Assembly: GCF_000686885.1 (NCBI RefSeq)
Contig: NZ_JMLU01000002.1
Location: 205,524 to 269,523, forward strand
Source of the DNA: Flavobacterium sasangense DSM 21067
Lineage (GTDB): Bacteria > Bacteroidota > Bacteroidia > Flavobacteriales > Flavobacteriaceae
DNA: 64,000 nucleotides
Direction: 5' to 3'
The position numbers and the translations under genes are program-made. This document shows, piece after piece, positions 1-9,553 of this stretch; within the stretch, counting starts at the first letter, position 1, and each line of letters starts with the position of its first letter. The notes beneath the pieces were generated by a model. That model made no database searches, was not told the origin of the DNA, and saw only the letters and a list, made by a program, of their open reading frames with translations.

Positions 1-13
1 TTATTAACTTTTG

Positions 14-2233
14 TTAATTATTATAAACCCTTGTCACTTTATCAATTCCATCTACTTTTTTGATGTTTTCGATTAGCTTTTTTAGGATTGTATTGTTTTG
101 AACTACTACAGCCACTTGTCCGTTGAAAATTCCAGCTTCACTACTTAAGGAAATACTTTGAATATTTACGTTCATTTGACTTGAAATTACTTTGGTTAAA
201 TCGTTTGTAAGTCCTAAAATATCCATTCCAGTAATTTTTAAAATCGCTTTGAATTCTTCTTGTGAAGAGTCAATCCATTTTGCTGGAATAATACGATATG
301 CATAATTGGATTGCATACTGATTGCATTCGGACAGTCTTTTCGATGCACTTTTATTCCTTCGTTGATAGTAACAAATCCAAATACTTCATCTCCTGGTAT
401 TGGATTACAACAAGTAGAAAGTTTATAATCTAATTTATCTTGTTCGGAACCGAAAACTAGTAAGTCATATTTTTTACTAATTTCATTTTTATTAATTTGT
501 TCGGGTTGACTTGAAGGCGAACGCTTGATAGTTTTCTTAAAGAAATTAACCAAGGTATTGCTTTTTTGAGCTGCGTATTCTTTTAATTGTTGGTTTTCAA
601 TAGCTCCAATTCCCGCTCTGTAATATAAATCTAAACTAGTCTGTAACTTAAAGAAGTTAACTAATTCGTTAGTTGTATTCTCGTTTAAAGTGATTTTTAA
701 GTGGCGTAGTTTTCTTGTAAGGATTTCTTTTCCGTCTTCGGCAATCTTTTTGGTGTTTTCGTTTAAAACGTTTTTAATTTTATTTTTTGCTCTAGAAGTA
801 GTAACAAAATCTAACCATTGTGAAGTTGGTTTTTGATTTGCCGAAGTAATAATTTCTACCTGATCACCACTATTTAAAACATGGTTTAATGGAACTAATT
901 TTCCGTTCACTCTTGTTCCTCTGGTTTTTACCCCAATTTCAGAGTGAATACTGAAAGCAAAATCTAACGAAGTAGCTCCTTTTGGTAACGATTTGATTTC
1001 GCCTTTTGGAGTGAACACATAGATTTCTTTAGCATACAAATTCAGTTTAAAATCTTCAACAAAATCAACGGCATTCGTAGAGGAATTTTCTAAAGCTTCT
1101 TTCAATTGGTTTAACCAAATTTCCAAACCGTGTTCCTCTGTAGCTCCATTCTTGTATTTGTAATGGGCAGCGTATCCTTTTTCCGCAATTTCGTCCATGC
1201 GTTCGCTTCGCACCTGAATTTCTACCCAACGTCCTTTTGGTCCCATTACGGTAATATGAAGTGCTTCATAACCAGATGATTTTGGTGAAGAAATCCAATC
1301 ACGTAAACGACTTGGAGAAGGACGATAATGATCGGTTACGACTGAATATATCTTCCAAGCAATGAACTTTTCGTCATGCTGGTTAGCTTTATAAATAATT
1401 CGTAAGGCAAATTTGTCGTAAACTTCATCAAAAGTAACGCCTTGCGCCTTCATTTTTCTTCGAATCGAATAAATTGATTTTGGTCGTCCTTTGATGACAA
1501 ATTCAATTCCTTCGTCTTGTAATGATTTGCTTAAAACATCCGAAATAGTTTTGATATATTCGTCTTGTTCTTCCTTGGTTTCCTTAATTTTACTTACAAT
1601 ATCGTTGTAAACTTCGGGTTCTGTATATTTTAAACCTAAATCTTCTAACTTGGTTTTGATGTTGTATAATCCTAAACGATGAGCTAGAGGCGCATAAATG
1701 TACAATGTTTCAGAAGCAATTTTGGCTTGTTTGTAATCCACCATGCTTTCCATAGTTTGCATGTTGTGCAAACGATCAGCAATTTTGATAAGAATTACCC
1801 TAACATCATCATTCAGTGTTAATAACATTTTACGAAAATTTTCTGCTTGAACAGAAATTTCTTGATCGGTTTTAACTTTGGCAATTTTGGTTAAGCCTTC
1901 AACCAATTGCGCGATTTTAGGATTGAACATTTTTTCAATATCCTGAACTGTAATGTCAGTATCTTCAACGACATCGTGCATTAAAGCTGCAGCAATTGAA
2001 GTCGCTCCCAAACCAATATCTCTAGCTACAATTTTAGCTACAGCAATAGGATGGAAAATATAAGCTTCACCTGATTTTCTGCGTTGGTCTTTATGAGCAT
2101 CAACAGCTACATCAAATGCTTTACGGATGATTTTTTTGTCTTCATCAGTAAGGGTTTGATAACTGATGCGAAGTAATTCTTTATATTCTTGCGCAATGGC
2201 TTTGTTTTCGGCTTCTAATTCTAACTCTGTCAT
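14..2233 (-). CDS. rel: Bifunctional (p)ppGpp synthetase/hydrolase (RelA/SpoT family)
   Basis: Makes and degrades the alarmone (p)ppGpp in the cytoplasm, controlling the stringent response. The 739 residues are the usual full length. The N-terminal HD hydrolase has His47, His61, the HD pair at 86-87 and ED at 90-91 (HDVVEDT), so hydrolase activity looks intact. The synthetase domain follows at about 240-340 (GRPKSIYSIRRKM, then SSPKSSGYEALHITV), a TGS domain at about 405-470 (EIYVFTPKGEIKSLPKGATS), a Cys-rich segment near 607-635 (STCCNPIPGDE, later HRKDCPN) and a C-terminal ACT domain. As the only long Rel/SpoT protein in the window with both active sites, it is probably the single bifunctional enzyme usual in Bacteroidetes. 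The stop codon is 13 bases from the window edge, so the next gene cannot be seen. Confidence 0.96.
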   Translation of the reverse strand: MTELELEAENKAIAQEYKELLRISYQTLTDEDKKIIRKAFDVAVDAHKDQRRKSGEAYIFHPIAVAKIVARDIGLGATSIAAALMHDVVEDTDITVQDIEKMFNPKIAQLVEGLTKIAKVKTDQEISVQAENFRKMLLTLNDDVRVILIKIADRLHNMQTMESMVDYKQAKIASETLYIYAPLAHRLGLYNIKTKLEDLGLKYTEPEVYNDIVSKIKETKEEQDEYIKTISDVLSKSLQDEGIEFVIKGRPKSIYSIRRKMKAQGVTFDEVYDKFALRIIYKANQHDEKFIAWKIYSVVTDHYRPSPSRLRDWISSPKSSGYEALHITVMGPKGRWVEIQVRSERMDEIAEKGYAAHYKYKNGATEEHGLEIWLNQLKEALENSSTNAVDFVEDFKLNLYAKEIYVFTPKGEIKSLPKGATSLDFAFSIHSEIGVKTRGTRVNGKLVPLNHVLNSGDQVEIITSANQKPTSQWLDFVTTSRAKNKIKNVLNENTKKIAEDGKEILTRKLRHLKITLNENTTNELVNFFKLQTSLDLYYRAGIGAIENQQLKEYAAQKSNTLVNFFKKTIKRSPSSQPEQINKNEISKKYDLLVFGSEQDKLDYKLSTCCNPIPGDEVFGFVTINEGIKVHRKDCPNAISMQSNYAYRIIPAKWIDSSQEEFKAILKITGMDILGLTNDLTKVISSQMNVNIQSISLSSEAGIFNGQVAVVVQNNTILKKLIENIKKVDGIDKVTRVYNN

Positions 2234-2279
2234 ACATTTTCTTTAACCAATTAAAAGTAAGCTAATTTTTCTAATTGTG

Positions 2280-2287
2280 CAAATCTA
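2280..2287 (-). promoter_or_regulatory. Probable -7 element for rel
   Basis: Minus strand reads TAGATTTG, matching the Bacteroidetes -7 consensus TAnnTTTG, 47 bases before the rel start codon. No clear TTG lies at the expected distance upstream, so this is a one-box call. Confidence 0.4.
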
Positions 2288-2317
2288 GAAAATAGAAAAA
2301 AGAGAAAAGAAGAAAGT

Positions 2318-3106
2318 CTAAAATCCGCGTTGTCTTTTAGCTTCAAATAGTAAAATAGCTGCTGCAACCGAAACATTCATTGAATCGATTTCGCCTTGCA
2401 TTGGAATGATGATGTTTTTTGTGCTTTCAGTTCGCCATTTTTCGGACAAACCTGTAGCTTCTGTTCCTACAACTAATGCAGTTGGAGTGATGTAGTTTTG
2501 GGTATGATATTCCGTTGAATCTTGTAAAGTAGCGGAATAAATATTGATATTATTTGCTTTTAAATACGCAATTACTTCTTCCGTAGTTCCAACAGCAATT
2601 TGTCGGGTAAACAAACAACCAACGCTAGAACGAACGATATTTGGGTTATATAAATCGCTTTTAGGATTGGCGATAATTACAGCATCAATGTTTGCGGCAT
2701 CAGCTGTTCTTAAAATGGCACCAACGTTTCCTGGTTTTTCTAAAGATTCCCCAACTAAAATTAACGGATTTTTAGAAAGTTTTAAACCGGATAAGGCTAA
2801 GGATTTGGTTTTCGCAATAGCTAAAATACCTTCAGTAGTATCTCGATAGGCTAACTTTTGATAGACTTCTTTTGAAATTTCTATTACGTTTAACGGTTTA
2901 GTTGTTAAATCGTTTAGTTGTTTTTCCGAAATGATTTCGGGTAAAAACAAAATAGTTTCTAATTCATAACCGCCTTTTAATGCCAATTCAATTTCGCGTT
3001 TTCCTTCAATTAAAAAAGTGCCCGTTTGTTTACGAACTTTTGCTTTTTCTTGCAATTGAACTAACGATTTGATAAACGGATTTTGAACCGAGGTGATTTG
3101 TTTCAT
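2318..3106 (-). CDS. TrmH/SpoU-family RNA 2'-O-ribose methyltransferase
   Basis: SPOUT-class, S-adenosylmethionine-dependent methyltransferase of rRNA or tRNA ribose. An N-terminal SpoU substrate-binding region (about 1-95) begins with the typical ITSVQNPFIKSL and includes FLIEGKREIELAL. The C-terminal SpoU domain shows all three motifs: GNVGAILRTADAANIDAVII, LVVGTEATGLS, and the knot motif IPMQGEIDSMNVSVAAAILL. The length (262) is normal. The exact target nucleotide cannot be read from sequence; relatives are annotated as 23S rRNA (guanosine-2'-O) or generic TrmH enzymes. It has its own promoter just upstream. Confidence 0.92.
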   Translation of the reverse strand: MKQITSVQNPFIKSLVQLQEKAKVRKQTGTFLIEGKREIELALKGGYELETILFLPEIISEKQLNDLTTKPLNVIEISKEVYQKLAYRDTTEGILAIAKTKSLALSGLKLSKNPLILVGESLEKPGNVGAILRTADAANIDAVIIANPKSDLYNPNIVRSSVGCLFTRQIAVGTTEEVIAYLKANNINIYSATLQDSTEYHTQNYITPTALVVGTEATGLSEKWRTESTKNIIIPMQGEIDSMNVSVAAAILLFEAKRQRGF

Positions 3107-3111
3107 ATTTT

Positions 3112-3151
3112 AAGACGCAAGTTTAGCCACTAAGGCACTAAGGCGCAAAGT
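3112..3151. repeat. Degenerate CACTAAGG / GCGCAAAG intergenic repeat
   Basis: The stretch contains tandem CACTAAGGCACTAAGGCGC followed by GCAAAG. Related wording recurs, as the reverse complement, at 32845-32885 and in part at 43415-43450. It is non-coding and sits in the leader of the methyltransferase gene. Confidence 0.45.
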
Positions 3152-3156
3152 TTTTA

Positions 3157-3186
3157 CAAAGATATTGTTTTGTTACATATTTTCAA
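3157..3186 (-). promoter_or_regulatory. Promoter of the TrmH-family gene
   Basis: Minus strand has TATCTTTG (3157-3164) with TTG (3184-3186) exactly 19 bases upstream. This is a textbook Bacteroidetes -33/-7 pair (TTG-N19-TAnnTTTG). Confidence 0.6.
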
Positions 3187-3191
3187 CTAAT

Positions 3192-3228
3192 AAAAAAAGC
3201 CACAAAGTTTTAAATTCTTTGTGGCTTT
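3192..3228 (-). terminator. Rho-independent terminator after the amidohydrolase pair
   Basis: A 12-bp perfect stem (AAAGCCACAAAG at 3196-3207 with CTTTGTGGCTTT at 3217-3228) and a 9-base loop. It is followed on the minus strand by a run of T (A run at 3192-3198 on plus). Confidence 0.75.
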
Positions 3229-3247
3229 GAGTCTTTGTGGCTAAAAA

Positions 3248-4540
3248 TTATTTTTTTTGTTGTTCGAATTTTCCTTTGTAACGTTGGTATAATTCCGTGT
3301 GGTGACTTTCCAAACTGATTTGTCTTCCATCGATAAAAGCGAATGAAATTACATTGGTTTTCATATCCAAAGCATCGCCTTCAGAAATAAATAAAGTCGC
3401 GCTTTTACCAGATTCTAACGTTCCATATTGGTTGTCAATTCCTAAAATTTTAGCTGAATTTCCTGTGATTAATTGCAATGCTTGTTCTTTTGAAAGTCCC
3501 CAAGCGGCACAAGTTCCTGCGTAGAAAGGAAGGTTTCTAGTTTGCATACGCTCCATATCGCCTGCATTTTGTAAACCAACCAAAACTCCTGCATCAACTA
3601 ATAATTTAGCATTTTTGTATGGTAAATTTACATCTTCATCTTCTAATAAAGGCAAACTGTGTACACGATTTAATAAAACAGAAACGTTATTTCCTTTTAA
3701 TAATGCACCTACTTTAAAAGCATAATAACCACCAACAATTGTCATGTTTTTGATGTTGTTTTTCTTTTTGAATAAAACCGCATCGATGATCTCTTTTTCA
3801 CCATTTGCATTTACATACAAGGTTTTTTCACCTGATTGTAATCCTTTCATAGCTTCATAAGGAATATCTTTTTTATCATTTTTACTACCTAAGTAGGCAA
3901 AAGCATTGTCAAAATAATCTTGAATTGCTTTCACTTGGGGATCGTAGTTTTTGTTCATTTCAATTCCACCTGGTTCTGCCCACCAACCCGCTCTTGAATA
4001 GCTTCTTGGCCAGTTTAAGTGAATTCCGTCATCCGTTTTAATCGAAGCATCTTCCCAGTTCCAAGCATCTAATTGAACAATTGATGAAGTTCCTGGAATT
4101 CTGCCACCTCTTGGTGTAATTTGAGCTAATAAAACGCCATTTGGACGAGTAGTTTCAACTAATTTAGATTCTGCATTATAAGCAATAATACTTCTCACGT
4201 GTGGATTGAATTCTCCAATTTCACTTTCGTCATCCGAAGCTCTTACCGCATCAATTTCAACTAAACCTAATGTTGAATTTGGTGCAATGAATCCTGGATA
4301 AACATGTTTTCCAGAAGCATCAATCATAATGTCATGTTTGGCTGGTTTCATTACTGTTGCATCGCCAATGGTTGCGATTTTTCCATCCATAATTGAAATC
4401 AAGCTGTTTTCAATTACTTTTCCATTTCCTAAATGCGCTTTAGCACCTAAGATTAAAATCGATTTGCTTTGTTTTGGCGCTGGCGTTTGTTGGGCAAACC
4501 CAAACAAAGAAATAAATAAAAGAACTATATATTTTTTCAT
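3248..4540 (-). CDS. Exported amidohydrolase-family protein, probably lacking the metal site
   Basis: A 430-residue protein with a signal peptide (MKKYIVLLFISLFGFAQQ) and the fold landmarks of imidazolonepropionase/dihydroorotase-like amidohydrolases: an N-terminal beta-sandwich (about 27-70, ending in DASGKHVYPGF) and a C-terminal return segment (AKILGIDNQYGTLESGKSATLFI). At the position of the first metal motif, where active members read GFIDxHxH, it reads GFIAPNSTLGL, so both histidines are gone. No convincing later metal histidines were seen. I infer a non-catalytic or altered subunit. It lies 2 bases downstream of a larger amidohydrolase and is almost certainly co-transcribed with it; the two may act together in the periplasm or at the surface. 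Confidence 0.82.
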   Translation of the reverse strand: MKKYIVLLFISLFGFAQQTPAPKQSKSILILGAKAHLGNGKVIENSLISIMDGKIATIGDATVMKPAKHDIMIDASGKHVYPGFIAPNSTLGLVEIDAVRASDDESEIGEFNPHVRSIIAYNAESKLVETTRPNGVLLAQITPRGGRIPGTSSIVQLDAWNWEDASIKTDDGIHLNWPRSYSRAGWWAEPGGIEMNKNYDPQVKAIQDYFDNAFAYLGSKNDKKDIPYEAMKGLQSGEKTLYVNANGEKEIIDAVLFKKKNNIKNMTIVGGYYAFKVGALLKGNNVSVLLNRVHSLPLLEDEDVNLPYKNAKLLVDAGVLVGLQNAGDMERMQTRNLPFYAGTCAAWGLSKEQALQLITGNSAKILGIDNQYGTLESGKSATLFISEGDALDMKTNVISFAFIDGRQISLESHHTELYQRYKGKFEQQKK

Positions 4541-4542
4541 GA

Positions 4543-7500
4543 TTAGTTGTATTTATAGTGAGACTCTTTGCAATATTCTCCTAAAGTATCACAGTGGTAA
4601 TGACCGTTTTCTTTTTTCTTAGGTAATTGCGTTTTCATTCCTTTGTTTTTAGCGTCTAACATGAAATTGATTAACTCAGCACGTTCTTTTTGAATCAATG
4701 CTAAAGTCTCTTTTTCTTTTTCTAAGTCGTAGAAAATGATTCCGTCTACTAACGTTTTTTCTGCTCTAGTGTAAATAGATAATGGACTATCTGACCAAAG
4801 TACGACATCGGCATCTTTACCTACTTTGATACTTCCTACTTTATTATCTACTTGAAGAATTTTTGCTGGATTTAAGGTTACGAAATTCCAAGCTTCTTCT
4901 TCCGTTACATTTCCGTATTTAACTGTTTTAGCAGCTTCTTGATTTAAACGTCTTGACATTTCAGCATCATCCGAGTTAATCGAAACTTTTACACCCTCAT
5001 TCATCATAATCGCTGCATTGTATGGAATAGCATCATTAACTTCATATTTGTAAGCCCACCAATCGGCAAATGTTGAACCTGCAACACCATGAGCCGACAT
5101 TTTATCAGCTAATTTGTAGCCTTCTAAAATGTGTGTGAACGTTTGAATTTTGAAACCATAACGCTCTGCTAATTTCATCAACATGTTGATTTCTGATTGT
5201 ACATAAGAGTGACAAGTGATGAAACGTTTTTTAGCTAAAATTTCGCCTAAAACTTCCATCTCGATATCAAATCTTGGCATTTTTTTATTTTTACCTGATT
5301 TGTAAGTATCCCATTCATTTTTGTATTCGATAGCTCTTGTGAAATAATCTTCATAGACTTGTTCCACACCCATACGCGATTGCGGGAAACGGTTTCTCGA
5401 GAAATCTCCCCAATTCGATTGTTTTACGTTTTCACCCAAAGCAAATTTGATATATTTTGGAGCATCTTTTACTAGCATTTCATCAGGAGAATATCCCCAT
5501 TTTAATTTGATGAATGCCGCACGACCACCAATTGGATTTGCAGAACCATGCAACAAGTTAGCCGAAGTAACGCCTCCCGCTAAATTTCTGTAAATATTGA
5601 TATCATCTGAATTTACAACATCTTCAATCGTAACTTCTGCTGATGAATTTTGTCCACCTTCGTTAACTCCATTTGAAATAGCAATGTGTGAATGTTCGTC
5701 AATGATTCCAGCCGTTAAGTGTTTGCCCGTTCCGTCAACTACTTTTGCTCCAGTTGATGGTAAGTTTTTACCAATTTTTACAATTTTACCGTTCTGAATT
5801 AAAACATCGGTTTCTTTTATAATTCCGTCTTTTTCACCTGTCCAAACCGTTGTGTTTTTGAATAAAATAGTTTCTTGTTTTGGTTTTTCAGTCGTTCCAA
5901 ACGAAATATTTGGATACGTTACAGCATACATTGAAGGCACTTTTGGTTCGTCTTTTTTGTCGTCTTTCTTTTTATCTTCTTTAACTTCAGTTGTTCTTTT
6001 TGTAGCTGTCCATGAAGTTTCGTTTCCATTTTCTAAAACGGCTTTTCCTTGCATCATGTCTTTAGCGAAAGTTCCTGAAAGTCTAACGAAATTTGCTTTT
6101 GTAGTATCTTGATTTTTGATAACCAAATTCACCCAAGGATCATTAAATTGAATTTTTGTTCCAAAGTTGATACTGTCTTTAACCGCTTTTGCTTCGAATT
6201 TTGAAGTTTCGCCTTCAATTTTTAATTCAAATTTATGGTTGTCGAAAACTAAATCGTAAGTCCCTCTAATATCGGTTGGGTTAATTTTATCAATGATGTT
6301 TCGATTTCCTTGCACCCAGTTTTCTAAGATGTTGCTTTTGTCTTCAAAAATATCACCTGAAACGATGATGAAGTTCGCTAATTTTCCTTTTGAAATAGAA
6401 CCTACTTTATCAAATTGATTAACCAATTTAGCAGGATTTTCTGTTAAGGCTAATAACGCTTTGTCTTTTGGTAAACCATATAAAACGGCTTTTCTTAAGT
6501 TTGATAAGAACGATTTTGTTTCTTTTAAATCAGCTGTTGAAAGTACAAAAGGTACGTTATTCTCAGCCAAAATTTTCAAGTTGAATGGTGCTTGGTTCCA
6601 AAATTTCATATCGCTCAAGCTTACTTGTTGCGCTAAATAGGGGTCAGAAACATCATAAGCATCTGGAAAATTCAATGGAATAATAAAAGTAGCTCCTGAC
6701 TTTTTGATTTCGTCAATGCGCTCAAATTCGTTTCCGCCTCCTTTTATTAGGTATTTTATTCCGAATTCATCTCCTAATTTGTCTGCTCTTAATGCATTTA
6801 ATTTATCTCCAGCATTAAAGATTTGCAATAAAGATTTGTTCGCATTGAAAGCTTCTAAAGATAAATCTTTATTGGTTGCATTTCCTTGAGCATACCATTT
6901 TGCATCATGGAATACTTGGCGAATTAAAGCCATACTTCCCATCATAGAAGAAGGATAACTTTGCTTTGTAAATTTACTTCTGCTGAATGTAAAATGTTGT
7001 GATACTTTATCTTTTATCATTCTATCGGCGTTTGTGCCGAAGTCGTTTAAGGTCCAAAGTAAACCGGTTCCAGCAATAACACCATCGTTGTGGTGACTTA
7101 AAACAGTTCCAAAACCAACTTCTCTTAGACTTCCGGCTGCTTTTGAATCGTAGCTTAGGTTTTCATACGCATTGTATTCTGGTTTGATGTGGTCGTTCCA
7201 ATAATACCCTTCACGATTGGTATCGTATTGTGGTGTGAAGTTACCACTAGGTCTTGGAGTAGGCTTGTTAATTCCGAATTCACTGTACAATTCGATGAAT
7301 GAAGGATAAATTGTTTTTCCTGTAGCATCAATTATGTTGGTTCCTTTTGGAATTACAACATTGGTTCCTACTTCTACAATTTTGTTTTCTTTGATTAACA
7401 GCGTTGCTTTTTCAATTTTTTGCGTTGCTGATACATAAATAGTGGCGTTTGTAATTGCTGTAAAGTTTTTAAAACTTTGTTTTACGCCATCATTTTTTGG

Positions 7501-7566
7501 AAAATATTCTTGTGCATTCGTTGATAAGGAAAGCAAGAATACTAACAATAACGATAAGTATCTCAT
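4543..7566 (-). CDS. Exported double-domain amidohydrolase
   Basis: A 1007-residue protein with a signal peptide (MRYLSLLLVFLLSLSTNAQ). There are two tandem amidohydrolase-like halves. The first (about 35-425) has lost the HxH motif (FIELYSEFGI in its place). It is joined by a beta-rich region and a Lys/Asp-rich linker (about 535-550) to a second half (about 570-960), which keeps GIIDEHSHIAIS near residue 625 and a later VSINSDDAEMSRR acidic motif, so this half is likely the metal-dependent hydrolase. The C-terminus is unusually His/Cys-rich (ENGHYHCDTLGEYCKESHY). The substrate is unknown; relatives hydrolyse cyclic amides or dipeptides. First gene of a two-gene operon. Confidence 0.85.
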   Translation of the reverse strand: MRYLSLLLVFLLSLSTNAQEYFPKNDGVKQSFKNFTAITNATIYVSATQKIEKATLLIKENKIVEVGTNVVIPKGTNIIDATGKTIYPSFIELYSEFGINKPTPRPSGNFTPQYDTNREGYYWNDHIKPEYNAYENLSYDSKAAGSLREVGFGTVLSHHNDGVIAGTGLLWTLNDFGTNADRMIKDKVSQHFTFSRSKFTKQSYPSSMMGSMALIRQVFHDAKWYAQGNATNKDLSLEAFNANKSLLQIFNAGDKLNALRADKLGDEFGIKYLIKGGGNEFERIDEIKKSGATFIIPLNFPDAYDVSDPYLAQQVSLSDMKFWNQAPFNLKILAENNVPFVLSTADLKETKSFLSNLRKAVLYGLPKDKALLALTENPAKLVNQFDKVGSISKGKLANFIIVSGDIFEDKSNILENWVQGNRNIIDKINPTDIRGTYDLVFDNHKFELKIEGETSKFEAKAVKDSINFGTKIQFNDPWVNLVIKNQDTTKANFVRLSGTFAKDMMQGKAVLENGNETSWTATKRTTEVKEDKKKDDKKDEPKVPSMYAVTYPNISFGTTEKPKQETILFKNTTVWTGEKDGIIKETDVLIQNGKIVKIGKNLPSTGAKVVDGTGKHLTAGIIDEHSHIAISNGVNEGGQNSSAEVTIEDVVNSDDINIYRNLAGGVTSANLLHGSANPIGGRAAFIKLKWGYSPDEMLVKDAPKYIKFALGENVKQSNWGDFSRNRFPQSRMGVEQVYEDYFTRAIEYKNEWDTYKSGKNKKMPRFDIEMEVLGEILAKKRFITCHSYVQSEINMLMKLAERYGFKIQTFTHILEGYKLADKMSAHGVAGSTFADWWAYKYEVNDAIPYNAAIMMNEGVKVSINSDDAEMSRRLNQEAAKTVKYGNVTEEEAWNFVTLNPAKILQVDNKVGSIKVGKDADVVLWSDSPLSIYTRAEKTLVDGIIFYDLEKEKETLALIQKERAELINFMLDAKNKGMKTQLPKKKENGHYHCDTLGEYCKESHYKYN

Positions 7567-7642
7567 GTTTTTTGGTTTAGTAAAGGTTAAAGATAAAAAA
7601 TATCTTTATTATTTGAACTTTGTAAGTGTATTTTGATGTTTT

Positions 7643-8191
7643 TTAACGTTTGTTCCTGTTACTTATGAAATAAGTAATTGTGGTAAAACTTGCAAAAATT
7701 AATGTTTTGATTGTCCAATCAGCAATTATCCAACCAAAAGAGGATTGATACATTGTCCAAGAGCTAGGCAAGTAATCGCGATGTAATGAAGTTACAATGA
7801 TTACGAACTTTTCGAAGTTAAACAGAAATATAAAACCGATAAGAAATCTAATAATAGAACTTTTTTTAACAAATTTTAGAAGAAATAATAAACAAGCCGT
7901 AATGTAGGTTAGTTGCTGGGTATAAACAGCAAATCCATAAGGGCCATTCAATCGATTAAAGATACTTTTGCTGTTTTCTGAATTTCGATTAGCAAAAATA
8001 TAAATCCAATCAAAAGTCCAATTAGCCAAATAAATCATACCACAAATTATTAATGTAATAGTGGCTGCTTGGTCAATTTCTTCAAACTTAATTTTATTAT
8101 GGAAAAATTTATTTTTTCTGAAGATTAGAAAGAATAAATTATAAATTCCGAAACCAAAAAAGCAATATTGCATTAAATTGTAAAGACTCAT
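7643..8191 (-). CDS. Small multispan membrane protein, unknown function
   Basis: 182 residues with about five hydrophobic segments (near 5-22, 45-62, 90-108, 115-135 and 155-175) and a basic C-terminus (SNRNKR). I do not recognise the family. It starts 3 bases after the DUF58 gene stop and is the last cistron of the SpoIIM-MoxR-DUF58 operon. It may be a passenger or a membrane partner of that system; nothing in the sequence decides this. Confidence 0.7.
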   Translation of the reverse strand: MSLYNLMQYCFFGFGIYNLFFLIFRKNKFFHNKIKFEEIDQAATITLIICGMIYLANWTFDWIYIFANRNSENSKSIFNRLNGPYGFAVYTQQLTYITACLLFLLKFVKKSSIIRFLIGFIFLFNFEKFVIIVTSLHRDYLPSSWTMYQSSFGWIIADWTIKTLIFASFTTITYFISNRNKR

Positions 8192-8194
8192 AAT

Positions 8195-9529
8195 TTATAG
8201 AATTCCTCTGGCTTTGATTTCAAGATATTTATTTATAGTATCTAATGTTAAGTTTTCGGGTTGGGTTAAAACCGAATAAATTCCGTATTTTCTTAGTTCG
8301 TTTACTATTAATCGTTTTTCGAAAGCAAATTTTTCAGCAATTACCTTGTCGTAAATTTCTTGAACATTATCTGCTTTTTTGTGTATCAGTTCGTTTAACT
8401 CTGTATTGTTAAAAAAGACAACAACCAACAAATGGTTTTTTGCAATTCCTTTAAGGTAGGGTAGTTGTCGGTGTAAGCCATCTAAAGTTTCAAAATTAGT
8501 GTACAAAATAATTAAACTTCTTTGGTTGATATGTTTTTTTACATCGACATACAAACGACTAAAATCGCTTTCAAAAAAATCGGTTTTTATGTTGTATAAA
8601 TTTTCCATGATTTGTTGCATTTGACTTTGTCTTTTTTCTGCAACAACACGATTTTCAACTTTTTTTGAGAAAGCAAAAATGCCGGCTTTATCTTGTTTTT
8701 TTATAATTACATTTGATAAAACTAAAGTGGCATTAATAGCATAATCTAAAAGGCTTAAATCATTGAAAGGCATTTTCATTACTCTTCCTTTATCAATTAC
8801 CATGTAGACATTTTGTGATTTTTCGTCCTGGTATTGATTCACCATTAATTGATTTTTTTTCGCAGTAGCTTTCCAATTAATAGTTCTTAAATCATCGCCT
8901 TGTACATATTCTTTAATCTGTTCAAATTCCATGGTATGACCAATTCTCCTAATTTTCTTTAATCCATATTGGAATAAATTATTAGAGAATGCCATTAAAT
9001 CGTATTTTCTTAATTGCATATACGATGGATAAGTAGGAACCATTTGATTGTTGTCGTAAGTAAATCTTCTACTTACTAATCGAAGGGGAGATGTAACGTA
9101 AATATTAAGATTCCCAAAAAAATATTCACCGCGTTCTGTTGGTCTTAAAAAGTAGCGATAATCATCTTTAGTTTTTGCTTTTATTTTTCTTTTGACTTCA
9201 AAATTTCGCTGTTGAAATTGGAACGGAATTTCGTCTATAATTTTTAAACGAACAGGAAATGTAAACTGATTGTTTAATGCAATATAAATTTCATTTTCAT
9301 CACCATTTGACAGTTTTTCAGACATATTTCTGATACCAATTACTTTTTTATTTGTTCCAAATAGCAATAAGATATCAATTAATACAAATAGTATTAAAAC
9401 ATATAAAACATACCAAACAGCATGATATAATGAGGGGAAAAAATAGGCTACTGTGAATAGCAAAATGATTCCCATCAGGCAATAAAAAAGGAAATTATTG
9501 AGATAAAGCTGTTTGAAAATGCGTTTCAT
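8195..9529 (-). CDS. DUF58 domain membrane protein (MoxR partner)
   Basis: 444 residues. Two N-terminal membrane segments (about 12-60) precede an extended beta region and a DUF58 core (about 205-300: YVQGDDLRTINWKATAKK, then NVYMVIDKGRVM). DUF58 resembles a von Willebrand A fold. The site equivalent to MIDAS reads IDKGRVM, not DxSxS, as is common in this family. DUF58 proteins are nearly always encoded beside MoxR AAA+ ATPases and are thought to be their membrane-bound partners or substrates. The 76-bp gap to the upstream moxR gene holds a perfect hairpin element. Confidence 0.88.
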   Translation of the reverse strand: MKRIFKQLYLNNFLFYCLMGIILLFTVAYFFPSLYHAVWYVLYVLILFVLIDILLLFGTNKKVIGIRNMSEKLSNGDENEIYIALNNQFTFPVRLKIIDEIPFQFQQRNFEVKRKIKAKTKDDYRYFLRPTERGEYFFGNLNIYVTSPLRLVSRRFTYDNNQMVPTYPSYMQLRKYDLMAFSNNLFQYGLKKIRRIGHTMEFEQIKEYVQGDDLRTINWKATAKKNQLMVNQYQDEKSQNVYMVIDKGRVMKMPFNDLSLLDYAINATLVLSNVIIKKQDKAGIFAFSKKVENRVVAEKRQSQMQQIMENLYNIKTDFFESDFSRLYVDVKKHINQRSLIILYTNFETLDGLHRQLPYLKGIAKNHLLVVVFFNNTELNELIHKKADNVQEIYDKVIAEKFAFEKRLIVNELRKYGIYSVLTQPENLTLDTINKYLEIKARGIL

Positions 9530-9553
9530 TTATTTTTTTAAAATTTTGTTATT

